Positions 11,791-23,555 of a stretch of DNA of 64,000 bases are shown here, one piece after another; the first letter of the stretch is position 1; each line of letters starts with the position of its first letter. The stretch spans positions 19,118,830 to 19,182,829 of the forward strand of contig OU744452.1 of assembly GCA_916610825.1 (NCBI GenBank). Reading direction: 5' to 3'. This DNA is from Haliclystus octoradiatus (Eukaryota; Cnidaria; Staurozoa; Stauromedusae; Haliclystidae). The translations under genes and the position numbers were made by a program. The notes beneath the pieces were generated by a model. That model searched no databases and was not told the origin of the DNA. It worked only from the letters and a program-made list of their open reading frames with translations.

Positions 11791-12136
11791 AATGGAGTAG
11801 TGACGCTTGCTTTATAGATAATACTTTTCATTTCGCATTTGTTGTTGAAGGGGCATAAGTTTTTGTATCTACAGTTGCATTGGTTGGTGTTAGTTGCAGT
11901 GTTTGTTGTCGAAGTGATTATTTTATTGTTATGGCTCTTTAGGATTGAATTCATGTTACTTGTGCAACTATAGCTGACTTTGATGGTGTTGAGGTTGAAG
12001 ATCTTGTTTAATTTGTTCGATTTTGGGAAGTGTTTTTTATTAAGTTAAGGAACGTACGGCCGATGTTAGTTTTCACGCTCTTGTTGTAGGGTTTGTTGAA
12101 CCATATGGCTTTTCTTGATCGGCATTTTCTATTGTT
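11791..12136 (-). pseudogene. Penelope-like element internal fragment (copy D)
   Basis: This 346-bp piece matches about 6250-6600 of copy A on the same strand, covering the Cys-cluster region and the segment before it. It is more diverged than copies B and C, has at least one single-base length difference near 12039, and lacks both ends of the element. It is a decayed fragment outside the candidate TIR element. Confidence 0.8.
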
Positions 12137-12928
12137 TCTAATTTATTGATTATGGTGTATTTTTAAGAGACAATGACCGTGGAATGTATACCACATCAAC
12201 ATGGTCGATGTGAAAAAGCTCTATACACACACCAGATTATGTCCGCTTATTTATCAAAATCAATTTGAAGGGGTAATATTCGAAATGAAGATAAACATAA
12301 ATACTAAGTAATTTAATGTTTCTTTGAAAAACATTTCAGTAAAGAAGATAATGACCAAACAACACATTTGAACTATTTCCCACGATTCTACATCAATTGT
12401 CAATATCAAGACAAATAATCAACCTTTGATAATCACAATGGCAGTGTGGAAATGTCAGTACAAATTGTATTAAAATGGGACGCTATTCCGTTAAATTAAA
12501 GTCCAAACAAACGAAAACTTACACATGGTCGATGGAGTTATTTATCTGTATGGGATTTATTTTATTATGTAATAACGAAGGAGGATTATTTCTCCCTCTT
12601 CTTGTTTTGTTTTCCTGTACTGACCGTCAATACAGATTTAGCAAATGAAACGCTATGTTTGTTGTTGTATAATAGAGGGTTTGCACAAGACAAAATTTGC
12701 GTTGCAGGAAATTTTTCACTCCTGAAAATGCTAATACACATGATTAATGTGATACGCATGCGTGCTGTAACGTAAAAGCCACAAAACTGCACTTACTGCA
12801 AGGATATGCGTGTACGAGGAAACGTACCTCAATCTGCCACCCATTGTGTGGACATTTTACAGCTGAGCTACTAGTGCACTGATATCGTTCAACATATTCA
12901 AATATAAGTCTTGACTTTCTTATTCTAG
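12137..12928. other. Intergenic or upstream part of the F-type lectin gene
   Basis: No full exon can be proved here. A plus-strand frame starting with ATG at 12532 opens with a hydrophobic stretch (MELFICMGFILL), like a signal peptide, and could be a first exon of the lectin gene. However, I could not join it to the 12929 exon in phase without making a stop. Confidence 0.35.
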
Positions 12929-14041
12929 AAATTGATTTAACGCTTCGTGCATGCAATCAAATCCGTGTCTTACCCAATAGATCGGACAAGGAGTGCACCA
13001 ATGCAATTAATGGTGATACCAATGGATATTGTGCAACTCATGGATGTGCAGACACAGGCTCAATGCTAAATCCTTGGTGGCAAGTTGACTTTGGCCAAAC
13101 AAGAATATTGGCTAAAGTGATGGTTTACAACAGAAAAGATTGGAATCCACAACAACTCGATCAATTCACGATTCAAGTTCAAAATCAACCAATGCCTGAT
13201 CAAACTAATACTAAAACGTGTGTAATAGTCAGATTTTTAGAAAGGTTAAGTTGATGAGGTTTATTATTTAGCATTGCTGTTGTAAGCGTGAAATAAAATT
13301 TTCGTTTCTACCCATTTCGATCCGCTTTTGGCACATTTCCCCAACAAAATCAATGCGAAAAGCAATTCCACTAGTTTTGAAATGTTTTTATTAATTTTAT
13401 AAGTTATTCATTATTTATTTATTCATTGTCATTAAAAGTTTGATTGCATCATTTTATCATCGTAACCGTCAATCTGTTGAAGATGATGATTAATGTTGAA
13501 AGAAAAAAGGAAACGCGTTTCTTCTTACTGAAAATATTGTAAATCTTCTCTAGATCTTCTAATAGAAACCTGATTAGAAACCCATTCCAAACCTGATTTC
13601 TTGGCAAGGCATATAAAACTTATGTATGTCCGATTATAGAATCTGTTACTCCTGTTTTGACCCATTATCTGATGAAAGATATATTTTAAAAAACATCATT
13701 GAAATAAATCAGCGTGAAATGTACTCGCATCGTCTGCAAACGTTTCGATATCAGCTACTTGAGAGCTCAAACAGATACTGTTGAATAAGAATTGCTAGAC
13801 GTTTAAGTTTTAATGGGGAAACACGAACGTTGCATCAAGCAATTTTTGCTGTGACCATATTTCCGTATTAATGGAAATATGTATGCTATTAACCTACAGG
13901 TGTGTCATTGATGTTCCATACATAGATGAAGAAGTCCGTATCCTTATTTGTGACAAGCCAGTGAGTGGTCGATATCTTGTAATTAGAATACGTGGTCGTA
14001 AAGTATTAGGTCTCCCTGAAGTGAGAGCATTTGGCATTTAA
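12929..14041 (+). CDS. F-type lectin (fucolectin/F5-8C-like) domain, last two exons
   Basis: Exon 12929-13217 follows a TTCTAG acceptor and ends at a GTGTGT donor. Exon 13900-14041 follows a CTACAG acceptor and ends in TAA. Joined, they give 142 codons in one frame. Motifs are NAINGDTNGYC, a short Cys segment, NPWWQVDFGQ, then VMVYNRKDW, and near the C-terminus PVSGRYLVIRI and LPEVRAFGI. This is the order of the F-type lectin/tachylectin domain, which binds fucosylated glycans, usually as a secreted defence or adhesion lectin. The segment is close to one whole domain, so an upstream exon probably supplies only the signal peptide. Intron phases are consistent. The substrate is inferred from the family. 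Confidence 0.8.
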
Positions 14042-16360
14042 CTTTACATAAATTTGCAATGAATTGTTCCGATAATGGAGGTCAACTGTCACTACATGTA
14101 TTTCTCTGCGTTCGAATAATAGCATGATGTTTTTATTGGTTTGTATGTTATAAATGCTGACGGGATGACAAGGAAAAATCCGCTTACATATATCCATCGC
14201 CTTAATTGTTGTAATTGAGACGGTATCACCTCCACCGAAGGCACCCATACCACTAAATTTCAACAGATTTCATGGCAGATGGCCTCGATTGTAAATAAGC
14301 AATAATGCATCGTAGACTCTCGATAATGGCAACAACAGCCATAATATAGTAGCATTGTTTAAAAATTCAAAATACATTATGCTGTATTAGACATGTCTCC
14401 ATAGATGAAATTTCACCATTATATAACATTATTATTACATACCAATAACAAAAAAATTTGGCTTGTTTCCTTTTTGATTAACAATTCTCAAATAGTAATA
14501 GCTCTTTATTGCCAAGACCATTTATGCCGGCTCCTTTTAATTTTGCATGTGACACTGTGTTGGAAGCATGTTTTTAAAGCAATAAAAAGTGCGAAATGGT
14601 ATTCACAAAAGAAAGAACTCAACAAAAGCTATTGGAAGCAGCTATCGCTGCTCTCGCCTGCTTAAAAGAGATATGCAGAAAGCGGAGTCAAAGTCCGAAT
14701 CCGACTGGAGTATCTTCATTCCAGCAGGAGCCTGACTGGGTTGAATTTTAAGGAGCAGGATTTAAATTAGGATTGGAGAATGCAGTTCTAATAATTTCTT
14801 AATGAGCATTGCAAAGCAAAGTTGAAACTTGTCTGAACATTTTTGCGTAGAGGTTGGATTGGCTACACATTTCAGTGTAGTTTAATTGATTTGTACTGTT
14901 GGGTTGATAAATTAATCCGTTTTCGGATATTTTTAAAGGAGTTTGTCTGAAATATTTTGGAACCAGAGGTGGTTGAGGAGGCTATTTTCTCACATATTTG
15001 AAGCCGGTCCCGTAGTCAGAGTAATCTATAAGAACTTTTTTGTATTCGTAGTCTGAAAATTTTGACTCCGTACCCAGGGGGAGGGGGTACTTCGATATAT
15101 TTTAGACGGAGAGGAAGTGGTATGGACATGCTGAGGAAAACCCAACAATTTTGCAACAAGGGAGGATGAAGATCCTAAAATTTCATGTTTTTACGATTAA
15201 AACGAAGGAAAAATTCTATTAGTTTCGAATATCTCTCAATTGATAGCCTAAAATTTCACAAGAATTTGGAAAAAGGCACCCCTTATAAATTGCAGGTCCC
15301 CGGTATAGCAAATGTATGTATGTCCGCACCGGGCTCCGTACATCACTGCATGATTTGTAATGTTCCATGTGACCATACCCTCTGTGATTGCTTTTGGTTA
15401 AACAGCCAGGTTCCCAACTTATTTATTCCCTGTTGACTGTGGAAAATGTGAGACAACATGAGTTCACGTTGGAAAGCAACACATAAGCAACGTCATTTAT
15501 ATACCAAAGCTATACTTTCATTTGGAATCGACCATGTGACCTGATTTTTTTCAGTATATTATTACTCATTGCATTTAATTCCGATGCATTTACTTGTTCT
15601 TGTGATTCGTTTATTATGCCCTATAGCTTGAACACAAAAGTGCATCCCGTTTGAATATTCAGATGAAAAATTCAGAATTTAAATGAGAAGCGACACGGTC
15701 CTAATCTCAATTGGCTTTTTAGGTTTATATGCCCGGTGTCAAGTTCGATCATCCTTCTAGTCGTCGAACTTTATTAGCTAGAGAAAGGAAACGTTATGAA
15801 ACTCTTAATGTAACAATTGTTTGTCGAATTCAGTCTTCAGTACAAATATTTTTAATAACTTTGATGACATCGAAATTGAATTTGTATTTAAGATATTTGT
15901 CACAGTATCTTGAACAATATTCTTAACTATTTTTCAACTTTAACCTTCGTATTATATATTTTGTAATTATAAATTATAATTCCATTTTTTATATCATTAA
16001 CCAGTATGTTGTATTACAGAAATAAAATACATTAATTCATTGATTCACAAAATAAGCAGATTAGGTGTTATAATGATGTCCTAAATAGATTTCCTCAGCC
16101 TGAATTGCAGTGATTGATTATATATACTAATAGAAAATCAGTTCATATCATATAATTACATTGACATGATCACAGATGAGCAATGAATTGTTATTGTTTC
16201 CTTTTTCCGTAGCCATGGCTCCGGCAGCTTTGAACAATGAATTCCCTTCGTCTTTTCTATCCGTACAGTAATAAAACCCTTTTAACTATACTGGTACATC
16301 AAGGAACAAAGCAATGCATCCAATTGCTGTTTTTCTGACGGGTTGAGCCATAATACCAAA
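14042..16360. other. Intergenic, no firm gene
   Basis: A G-rich stretch at 15066-15095 resembles the GGGGGTAC-type terminus of a DNA transposon (compare 21620-21940), but no matching second end was found. A possible exon (15723-15809) lies between a TTTTTAG acceptor and a GTAACA donor and encodes about 29 aa rich in Arg, without a recognisable domain. Everything else looks non-coding. Confidence 0.4.
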
Positions 16361-16487
16361 TGAAGATTATCAACAAAATATGGGAATAGCTGTTCAGACC
16401 GCGCGGTTTGGCTGAATATTAACGTGACAGTGATGTCACGCCAAATAAATCGAGTTTTCTCGCGTAATTTGTTGATAATTTTCAATC
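16361..16487. repeat. Small inverted-repeat (MITE-like) element
   Basis: The left arm 16361-16379 (TGAAGATTATCAACAAAAT) is nearly the inverted complement of 16468-16486. Between them lies a perfect short hairpin, CGTGACA/TGTCACG with a GTGA loop (about 16421-16438). At 127 bp with no coding capacity, it fits a folded-back miniature element. No clear target duplication is seen. Confidence 0.45.
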
Positions 16488-17054
16488 ATTAATTACGTAC
16501 TCATTTCTTAATTTATTTTAAAAATATCTTAGACACATTACCTTTACAAGTACTTTAACCGATTAATGAGGATAAATTGGCAATATGGTTTTGATGAGAT
16601 TTCCCTATTCAAGTGGAAAAGCTTTGAAAGCGAATCATATCACCATATGCGGAATAGGAATTTGAAATATTCTGCATGAGATCGCTGCAGTGTAAAATCC
16701 AATACGATAGACATAAAAATGTGGACGTGATTTACGTCGTATAAACAGTTTCATGGATCATTAAACAATATGGCACTTTTGAAAGCGCACTTTTGAATGA
16801 ATTAAATGGCTGTTTGATGAATAGTGGTATCTCTTTTGAAGAGAAATATTGTGGCTTGAAAAAATCAAAGCTAGATGCTAGAAAATGTTCTTATTAGTCG
16901 GAATAAAAAGTAGCCGAGACCATGCTATTATTGTTCAGTCGCTGTGCTGCATAATTTTACAGCGTATGTAATAATTAATGTCAAGAACAAGATAAGCGAT
17001 TATGTCTTGCTACCAGTGCTTTACCAACCCAAAGGATTAAATCGCATCCGATTT
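16488..17054. other. Intergenic, no feature recognised
   Basis: AT-rich sequence without an open frame above background or a structured repeat. Confidence 0.45.
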
Positions 17055-17280
17055 GCCTAATCGTAGCATGCGATTAATCGTAGCATACGATTTACTCGCG
17101 GTGAAGCCAGATTCGCCGACGCGCAAGCGGCGGAGCCATTCAAAATTCAGGACATTGGACGGTCGGCTTGTGATGCGCTAAAAAACTGCTATTATATCAA
17201 CACCGGTGCCAGATCCAGGAAATAGGCTAATTGTCGCTTTAGGGGCTCTTGTGAGAGGGGCGAAGCCCCTCCCTCTCTGC
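17055..17280. repeat. GC-richer patch with palindromic repeats and hairpin
   Basis: AATCGTAGCATGCGATT and a near-copy (AATCGTAGCATACGATT) lie side by side at about 17060-17095. The hairpin AGGGGC/GCCCCT with a GAA loop lies at 17256-17270 inside a GAGAGGGG...CCCCTCCCTCTC palindrome. The patch is much richer in GC than its surroundings, so it may be a fragment of a mobile element, but I cannot name one. The hairpin is not followed by the CTRR end expected of a Helitron. Confidence 0.35.
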
Positions 17281-18395
17281 ATGTTCAAGGGCATTCTGCC
17301 CCGGAAATAGTTTCGAAATAAAGCTATATTTAATCATGATTCAATTTGACAATAACAAATCAACGATCAAAAGGAAAAAGGCATTATTCTTCGAAATTCA
17401 TAACAGTAACTAACAGTAACAAAACATGTAAATATATATTTGCACTAAAGTAAAATAGCTAGATTTGATTAGCATAATTTTAAACTGGAAGAATGTTTAA
17501 GATTACTAGAAAAAAAACGAACGAGGAGCATGGTGTAATAGCTTCAATCACCGGGTCTGTTGTTCCTATGATATATTGTTTGGTGGCATGAGATAGTCGA
17601 TCGTTTTGTTCTTGACAAGCATTTAAATGCAGATCAGTGAAAGAGCAAATCCTAACTCATAATAGCGTGTTCTCCTTACTTTTTCATTACGACCACTACT
17701 TTCCCACATGTTACGTTAAAATTTTTAAACCATAATCTTTGCTCTTCGATAGAGAGATCCTTATTTATCAAACAGCACGTCAAATCTTTCAAAAGTGTGT
17801 TCGCCATCTTGTTAGGTGCACGAAATGGTTCATACGGCGTAATCACGGCGTCATTTTTATGTCTACATCGTAATCGATTCGTGCTTCACTGTAGCGGTAT
17901 GGTGCTAAGCAACGATCGTCTCATGCAGCATATTTCAAATTCCATTCTCTCATCTTGTGATTTCATTGGCTTAAAGACGTTCCGCTTGAATTCTGCTGCA
18001 TGAAAAGTTACGTAGGCAGTGTCGCTCAAAAATTAGGAAGATAATTGATCCGGCTGCCATGTTGACACTATAGCAACATATGTTCACAGGGGACACGCGT
18101 GGGGTTGCGTTAAACCGTTTATAAACGTAAAAAGCAAATCTTTGGCGTTTGCACATTTTTGATTGCGTCGTATGGTGTTAATGGACAGGGAGATTAGACC
18201 AGGAACCCATTTATTGGGGGCAGAATAATACATAACACAGAAAATGAAACACTGAAACTCAATGGGACAAACGCGATAATAATGAACACGCTATTTGCAA
18301 ACTTAAGGAATACAATAATAATAATAAAATAACAACCAATGTTGAGGATCAATAATATGAAAACAAAATAGTTTTTGCATTTTCTTTTAAATTCT
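17281..18395. other. Intergenic, no feature recognised
   Basis: Only short frames on both strands, without splice context or domain similarity. Confidence 0.45.
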
Positions 18396-18475
18396 GAATG
18401 TCCCTTGCGTGACAGTTGCAACAGTCTGGATCCGTCCCTGGACACCATAACCACTGCGCCATGGCAAGTGGAAAT
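18396..18475 (-). repeat. Possible tRNA-derived SINE head
   Basis: The minus strand holds a good A-box-like sequence, TGGCGCAGTGGTTATGG, and about 20 nt further on GGACGGATCC, which matches 8 of 11 positions of a B box. The spacing is too short for a real tRNA. The segment may be a decayed SINE head or chance similarity. Confidence 0.28.
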
Positions 18476-19425
18476 CATCCAAATCAAAACGCACGCTAGT
18501 AAAAGTATACAAAGTGTTTGGTAGTGGGTTGTTTTATATCTATTTTTTATCTAGAATGTAATGGCTTTGTTGACCGTAAAACGTATGCTTGCAATCACGT
18601 ATATACATTGAGTCACTGTAAATCAAATGTATAAAAAGCTTTGTGATGTAAAAGCAGCATTGACATTGGCCTTTTTTCATTGAAACTGTGTCTTCAAAGG
18701 CTGCACCAAATTACGAGCATGCTACGAGTTTTAATTTTTTTCATGACTTCCTAATTTCTAGTTGCTATAAGAGATTGCTCTTCTGTGCGTTTTCTCTGTC
18801 GCTGTTCCTTCGCAAGGTTGATGGATCGCTACATCCTATCAACAAACAATTTTGTGCTTACTAAAGAACGTCGGTAGCATATCAATAGCATAAACTATAC
18901 TAATCAGAAAATTATGTTGTGTGCTTACTAGAAAGCCATTAAGGTTATATAGTGGGTTAATGTTTACTGTGATTTATAATTTATGATTGTGTTTTATAAA
19001 TCATTAAAATTCGGCTTAAATGAATTATCTATTTGTGTATGGCAAAAAACGAAAAACTTATTTCAAGCAAAATATTGCTTATATTAAGCAAAATAACTCT
19101 TATAATAAGTATAAAAATCTTGTCCATGGGGTAAGCATCATGTCTATACACAACCATAATCGATAAACCAATCGATGGACTGAGATTTGCCATAATAATG
19201 TTGAATATTGTTGACATGTTTTATTAAATTATACAATAGAACCTTCTCGTCGAGTCTTCTGTCATCGCATTGCGGACAGCTAATCTTGTAAATAATAGCA
19301 ACTAATCTACGTTCTTCACCATGCATCTAATTGTGTTTAATTATTGGTGCTTCTCTTTTATCTATGGATATGCCCGGACAACCCAGATTGGTATGAACTG
19401 CGCATTTCCACCTCAGAGGAGCTCT
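18476..19425. other. Intergenic, no feature recognised
   Basis: Short overlapping frames only; no domain, RNA gene or repeat end was recognised. Confidence 0.4.
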
Positions 19426-19515
19426 AGAAGGAATAGCACAGATGGCAGAGCAACCGAACTTCAGATCGCATTGCATCTGTTCCACTGTGGTTCAAGTCCC
19501 TCTAAGGTCAACTCA
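19426..19515 (+). repeat. tRNA-like sequence, probable SINE head
   Basis: An A-box-like segment (TGGCAGAGCAACCGAAC, about 19447) is followed by a 5-bp stem-loop in the anticodon-arm position (CAGAT/ATCTG). A B box, GGTTCAAGTCC, lies at about 19490-19500. The order and spacing fit an RNA polymerase III promoter of tRNA origin. A clean acceptor stem is not visible, so a tRNA-derived SINE is more likely than a working tRNA. Confidence 0.42.
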
Positions 19516-20920
19516 GCCTGGACTTTACCTAAAACATCAAATGAGTCCATCTGAGGAAGGAGAATGAAATGGTCCAAAGATAATTGCATTGTGAGTTGCT
19601 GCGGAGCTTCGTTGCGCATTGACAACGGATGTGATCAGTAAAGAGCGTTTAAAATCATTGATCTTATCGAAAAGAGCCACTCCTTTAGAAATAGATCGGT
19701 GGTACGGGTTTCTTTGGTAGGGTAACACCGTCTACATATATATAAATATATTATTTTTAGACTATTCGGTTCTCTATTTGGCTGGTATTTCGACTCAATC
19801 AAATTCAGAATGCGTGTTGTCAAGGAAGTCGAATTAATGGCAATACCACTGGTAATATGCACTAACATCTTTACCTTGAAATTGAAGTGAAGATAACATT
19901 ATATATTTTTATAGTGAATTCATTTCATGCAATTCATGGTAATTTTACCATTTGATGTTATAGAATTACCTGTCAATCTTCGAAATTATCGAATGAAAGC
20001 TATACAGTGGTTAACTGCTAATATCAATGTTACCAAGGGTGCAGTACAATATCAGAGTTTGAATCATGAGTTTGGATAAAATTCAAACTAGCTTGTTGTT
20101 GATAATACCATCAATAATATATGCCATATCCTTTGTTGGTGCTAATACAAATTCCGTCGGGATATCAGAACAACCTATTTTTGGTTTCAAACCTATGAGT
20201 TCATCCATCGTAAAGAACTTGGCTATTATGTGCGATTAGATAAAAGCATGTTTCACATTTGCAATTGACTTAGCTGAAAATGGACTTTTAGATTGTTTGA
20301 TATTCGAGATGTGTGGTATAAATTCAACTTCAACGTCTACCAGCATATCAAATAGTGGATATCCTAACTAATTTCTATAATGTGAGATAGTGTTAATTAT
20401 GTTAAGCTCAATTCTCTCCTTTAACTAATATTATCAACCTTTTTTCTAAAATATCATGAAGATTTTCTGACATTTGATTTGTCAAAGAGCGTGCATGAAT
20501 TCCTATGGTAAAAAGATCGCTTCAAAACCTGAAAAAGCAGATAGCTTGAAAACGTGGACTTTTGTAAAATAATTTTAGAAGTTCAATGTAGAAATTACTT
20601 ATTGTAATCTGGGCCTCCATGGCAACATAATCATATGTTATGTTATGTTTGTTATGACATTATAATTCGGCAAAATATACAACAAATCATATACAACATT
20701 TGAACAATCTAACGTTACATGTTAGTTATGAAATTTGATTATCTACTGTAAAAGATAGAGTGACCTAGAAAGTTTTACGGTTTTGCTAAGTTGATGACTT
20801 CACTGCTGATCCATAAATTGTCTGTAATTCACATTTACTATCTTTTATGAAGAATTATTATTGCCTTATTCTGTTTGTATCTCACATTTAAGTCAAATTC
20901 AAATTGTGATGCCATTTGTG
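19516..20920. other. Intergenic, no feature recognised
   Basis: AT-rich DNA. A plus-strand frame starting at 20861 runs into the dispersed repeat that follows and has no coding signature of its own. Confidence 0.4.
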
Positions 20921-21050
20921 ATGCCATCTGCAGCATATAGTTTATATAGAGACAAACCCTGGTTAGGAAACATCGAAATTTTCACACTTGAGGCTTTTGT
21001 TGTCACTTTTAGCGAATCACATGATATTTACGATGCACACATTACGCGCG
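20921..21050 (+). repeat. Dispersed repeat, copy 1 (inverted relative to 23390-23555)
   Basis: Shares with the reverse complement of 23390-23555 the segments CATCTGC, TAGTTTATA-AGAGACAAA, CCTGGTTA-GAAAC and a later CACATGATATTTAC-like block. Overall identity looks moderate with small indels. The pair is separated by about 2.3 kb and has no coding capacity I trust. Confidence 0.45.
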
Positions 21051-21619
21051 AGATTTGTATATTTGTTGAGCGTATTGTTGATAAATTTATTATATTCGCT
21101 AAGTTAAAAACGATAATGTAGTTGCATTCGAAACTAATTTTCATATGAATGATATGAAATACTAAGTTACATACTATATTATTTGTTGAATAGAATGATT
21201 TGCATCCTCAAACTTGTGATGAAACGATAAAAAATTTAACGGAACATTGATAGTACAATTCAGTAGAAATCCCCCGTAGCTGATCTTACAGGGATATACA
21301 GTTTTGTCATTGTATTATGGATCACAAAAATGATGTAATGAATTCATGTTCTGCAAGTCCAATCTTTAATAGTTTTAACATTGTATGTATTATGGATCAC
21401 AAAAAATTAAGTAGTGAAGTAGAAGTCCTTTAATGAAAGAAGTGAGAGCAGAGATTTACCAAGTACATTGCTAAATTAATGGTATTATTATTATTACATA
21501 CCAAAGTGAATCGATCAGAACATACTACTGTAGATGTTCAACCAAGTGAAATTTCAATGGCTATGCCATGATTATGTCACGTGAAATAATATAGATTGGC
21601 AATACAAGCAACATACAGA
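21051..21619. other. Intergenic, no feature recognised
   Basis: The phrase TATGGATCACAAAAA occurs twice (about 21315 and 21391) as a short local duplication; otherwise nothing is recognised. Confidence 0.4.
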
Positions 21620-21940
21620 TCCCGGGGGGTAACTTCCATACTTTGGGTATACGAGGACCTTCAAATATTAAAGGGTACCTTTTTCAAAATCCCTAAGAAA
21701 ACTTTGGAGTATGCTTAGTGAATTTTTTTTGAGGTATCCTTTAGACGCTTTGCAAGTTTTTCATAGTTCAAATCAAATTTTGACTATGCAATTTTCTTTC
21801 TCATTTGTTTTGGCTGAATCTGCCACTTATTAAAAAATATTTGGGGTATCTTTTTCATCATGTGAAATTTTTTATGGTCATTCTGCCAAAGTTCCATTTG
21901 AACGACCCCGTCGAAGCGCAATGGAAATTATCCCCCGGGA
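21620..21940. mobile_element. MITE with G-rich terminal inverted repeats
   Basis: The left end TCCCGGGGGGTAACTTCCAT and the inverted complement of the right end (TCCCGGGGGATAATTTCCAT) match at 18 of 20 positions, spanning 321 bp. TACA flanks the element near both ends and may be part of a target duplication. The body has no ORF, so it must depend on a transposase made elsewhere. The terminus resembles G-rich ends of DNA transposons in other marine invertebrate genomes, but the superfamily is not assigned. Confidence 0.68.
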
Positions 21941-23389
21941 TACAAATTCAAAAATGATAAAATTGACCATTTAACAATTTATTCAAATCAAATCAAGGTG
22001 ATTGTGAAGACTAGTTTTATTGAAAGCGATAGCAAATCTATTAAATTATAATACATATAAAAATATGATGAGTTCACAAATGTCGATAAGACGAATTCGC
22101 CAATGTATTTAGTTTATTCACAAACCCTTTAGCAGATCCTTGCTTATTCTGTGTTTTGAATTTCTGAACAATGCCATGGAAAATTGACAGCAATCTAATA
22201 TATAATGATACCACCGAAGGCAATATATCTCTGCTGAATGATTTGCTAGGTAAATGCCTCATAAAATCGCAATGTTTAATTATTATGTGTTCACTTGTAT
22301 CCACGGGCTCCACGACACGGTAATATTAATGGTCTTTGAAATGCTGTTTAAACTTTTAGAAGAAGATGCAATGTTCTGTATAGATCTAATTTTCTCGTCT
22401 TTATACCAACATCAAGATCAAGAAGGATTCTGCTGCAGCCCAAAAATCTCCACGAATAAAACATAATAAATAAACGGCTTTGATTTTGAATTTCAATGGC
22501 AATGCTTTCTTGCAACACAGTGGCAATGCTATCTATGCAATATATGAAGCACATATACCTTCCTATAAATTGGAATCTAGGCAGTTATTTCTGGTAATAA
22601 CAGTTCAAACAGAAGAGTTGTTGTACTTCTAGGAAAGACTTCTACAATTTTCTTCACGACGTAGGCCTATCTTTGCATTAACTTGAAAGTATTATAGAAT
22701 GTAGATCATCATCTGTTTGGGTAGTTAATAGAATGTCTCAGCTTTTAGATGATTAACCTTTAATGTGCATAACACTTTAAGAAGATTTCGATTCTAAGCT
22801 TACAATTACGACACCTTTAGACTCCATAGGCTAGTCGAACAAAAACGTAACCGTACACCATATAAATTTCATTGCTCATACTTCGTCGTTTTATTAATAA
22901 TCTCCTTCAGTATAACCTGATTAAATTGATAAGATTCAGTTTCAACGTAGAGAGTAGTTGATTGACAAATGACATTTCATGCAATCACTGACTTTACGTA
23001 AACAGCTTTTCGCAATATTAACATTGCAGCATACTTCCTTCAATCTACAAAAACGAAATCGTGACAAAACAATTCAGTGATTAATCTTATTTAACATCTT
23101 ACAGCATTTTTACATATGATATGATAGATATAAGAATAAGGAAACACAGAACACCCTGGAATTGCAACGTACACTGCATTGAGTGAAGGAACGACTTCAC
23201 TTGAGAAAAACGGATTACAAAACACAAAAGTATTGAAAGCAAAGTTAGTTTAAATACCTTTTCCAGCTACTTTGGTAATGTTTTTTCTAATTTATCATCT
23301 TATCCAAGGTCGCTTAGAATTGCATCCCAGTGAAATCTTTCAGCACGTCCTCACCGAATATCGCCGTTGTGAAAAATGACAAGAAATGT
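21941..23389. other. Intergenic, no feature recognised
   Basis: Short frames occur at 22074-22313 and 22254-22554 on both strands; they overlap each other and show no domain or splice context. Confidence 0.4.
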
Positions 23390-23555
23390 GTGCTTTGTAA
23401 ATATCACGTGACACATGTGAAAGTGCACTTTCAACCTCAAATGAGAAACAATGGAGTTGCTCTCTGATGTTCACCACGTTTCGTAACCAGGATTTGTCTC
23501 TATAAACTATGTTTGCAGTTGAACAAAGCTGAACAGCAGGAGTTAAAGCAGATGA
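23390..23555 (-). repeat. Dispersed repeat, copy 2
   Basis: The reverse complement matches 20921-21050, including TTTATAGAGACAAA and CCTGGTTACGAAAC, followed by a GTGATATTTAC-like block. It carries an extra 35 bp or so between CATCTGC and the next conserved block. The two copies are in inverted orientation. Confidence 0.45.

Noticed and set aside
15723..15809. Possible 87-nt exon
   Set aside because: The splice-like borders are weak, the peptide matches nothing I know and no partner exon was found; it is noted only within the intergenic entry.
17221..17280. Helitron 3' end
   Set aside because: A GC-rich hairpin is present but no CTRR terminus follows at the right distance.
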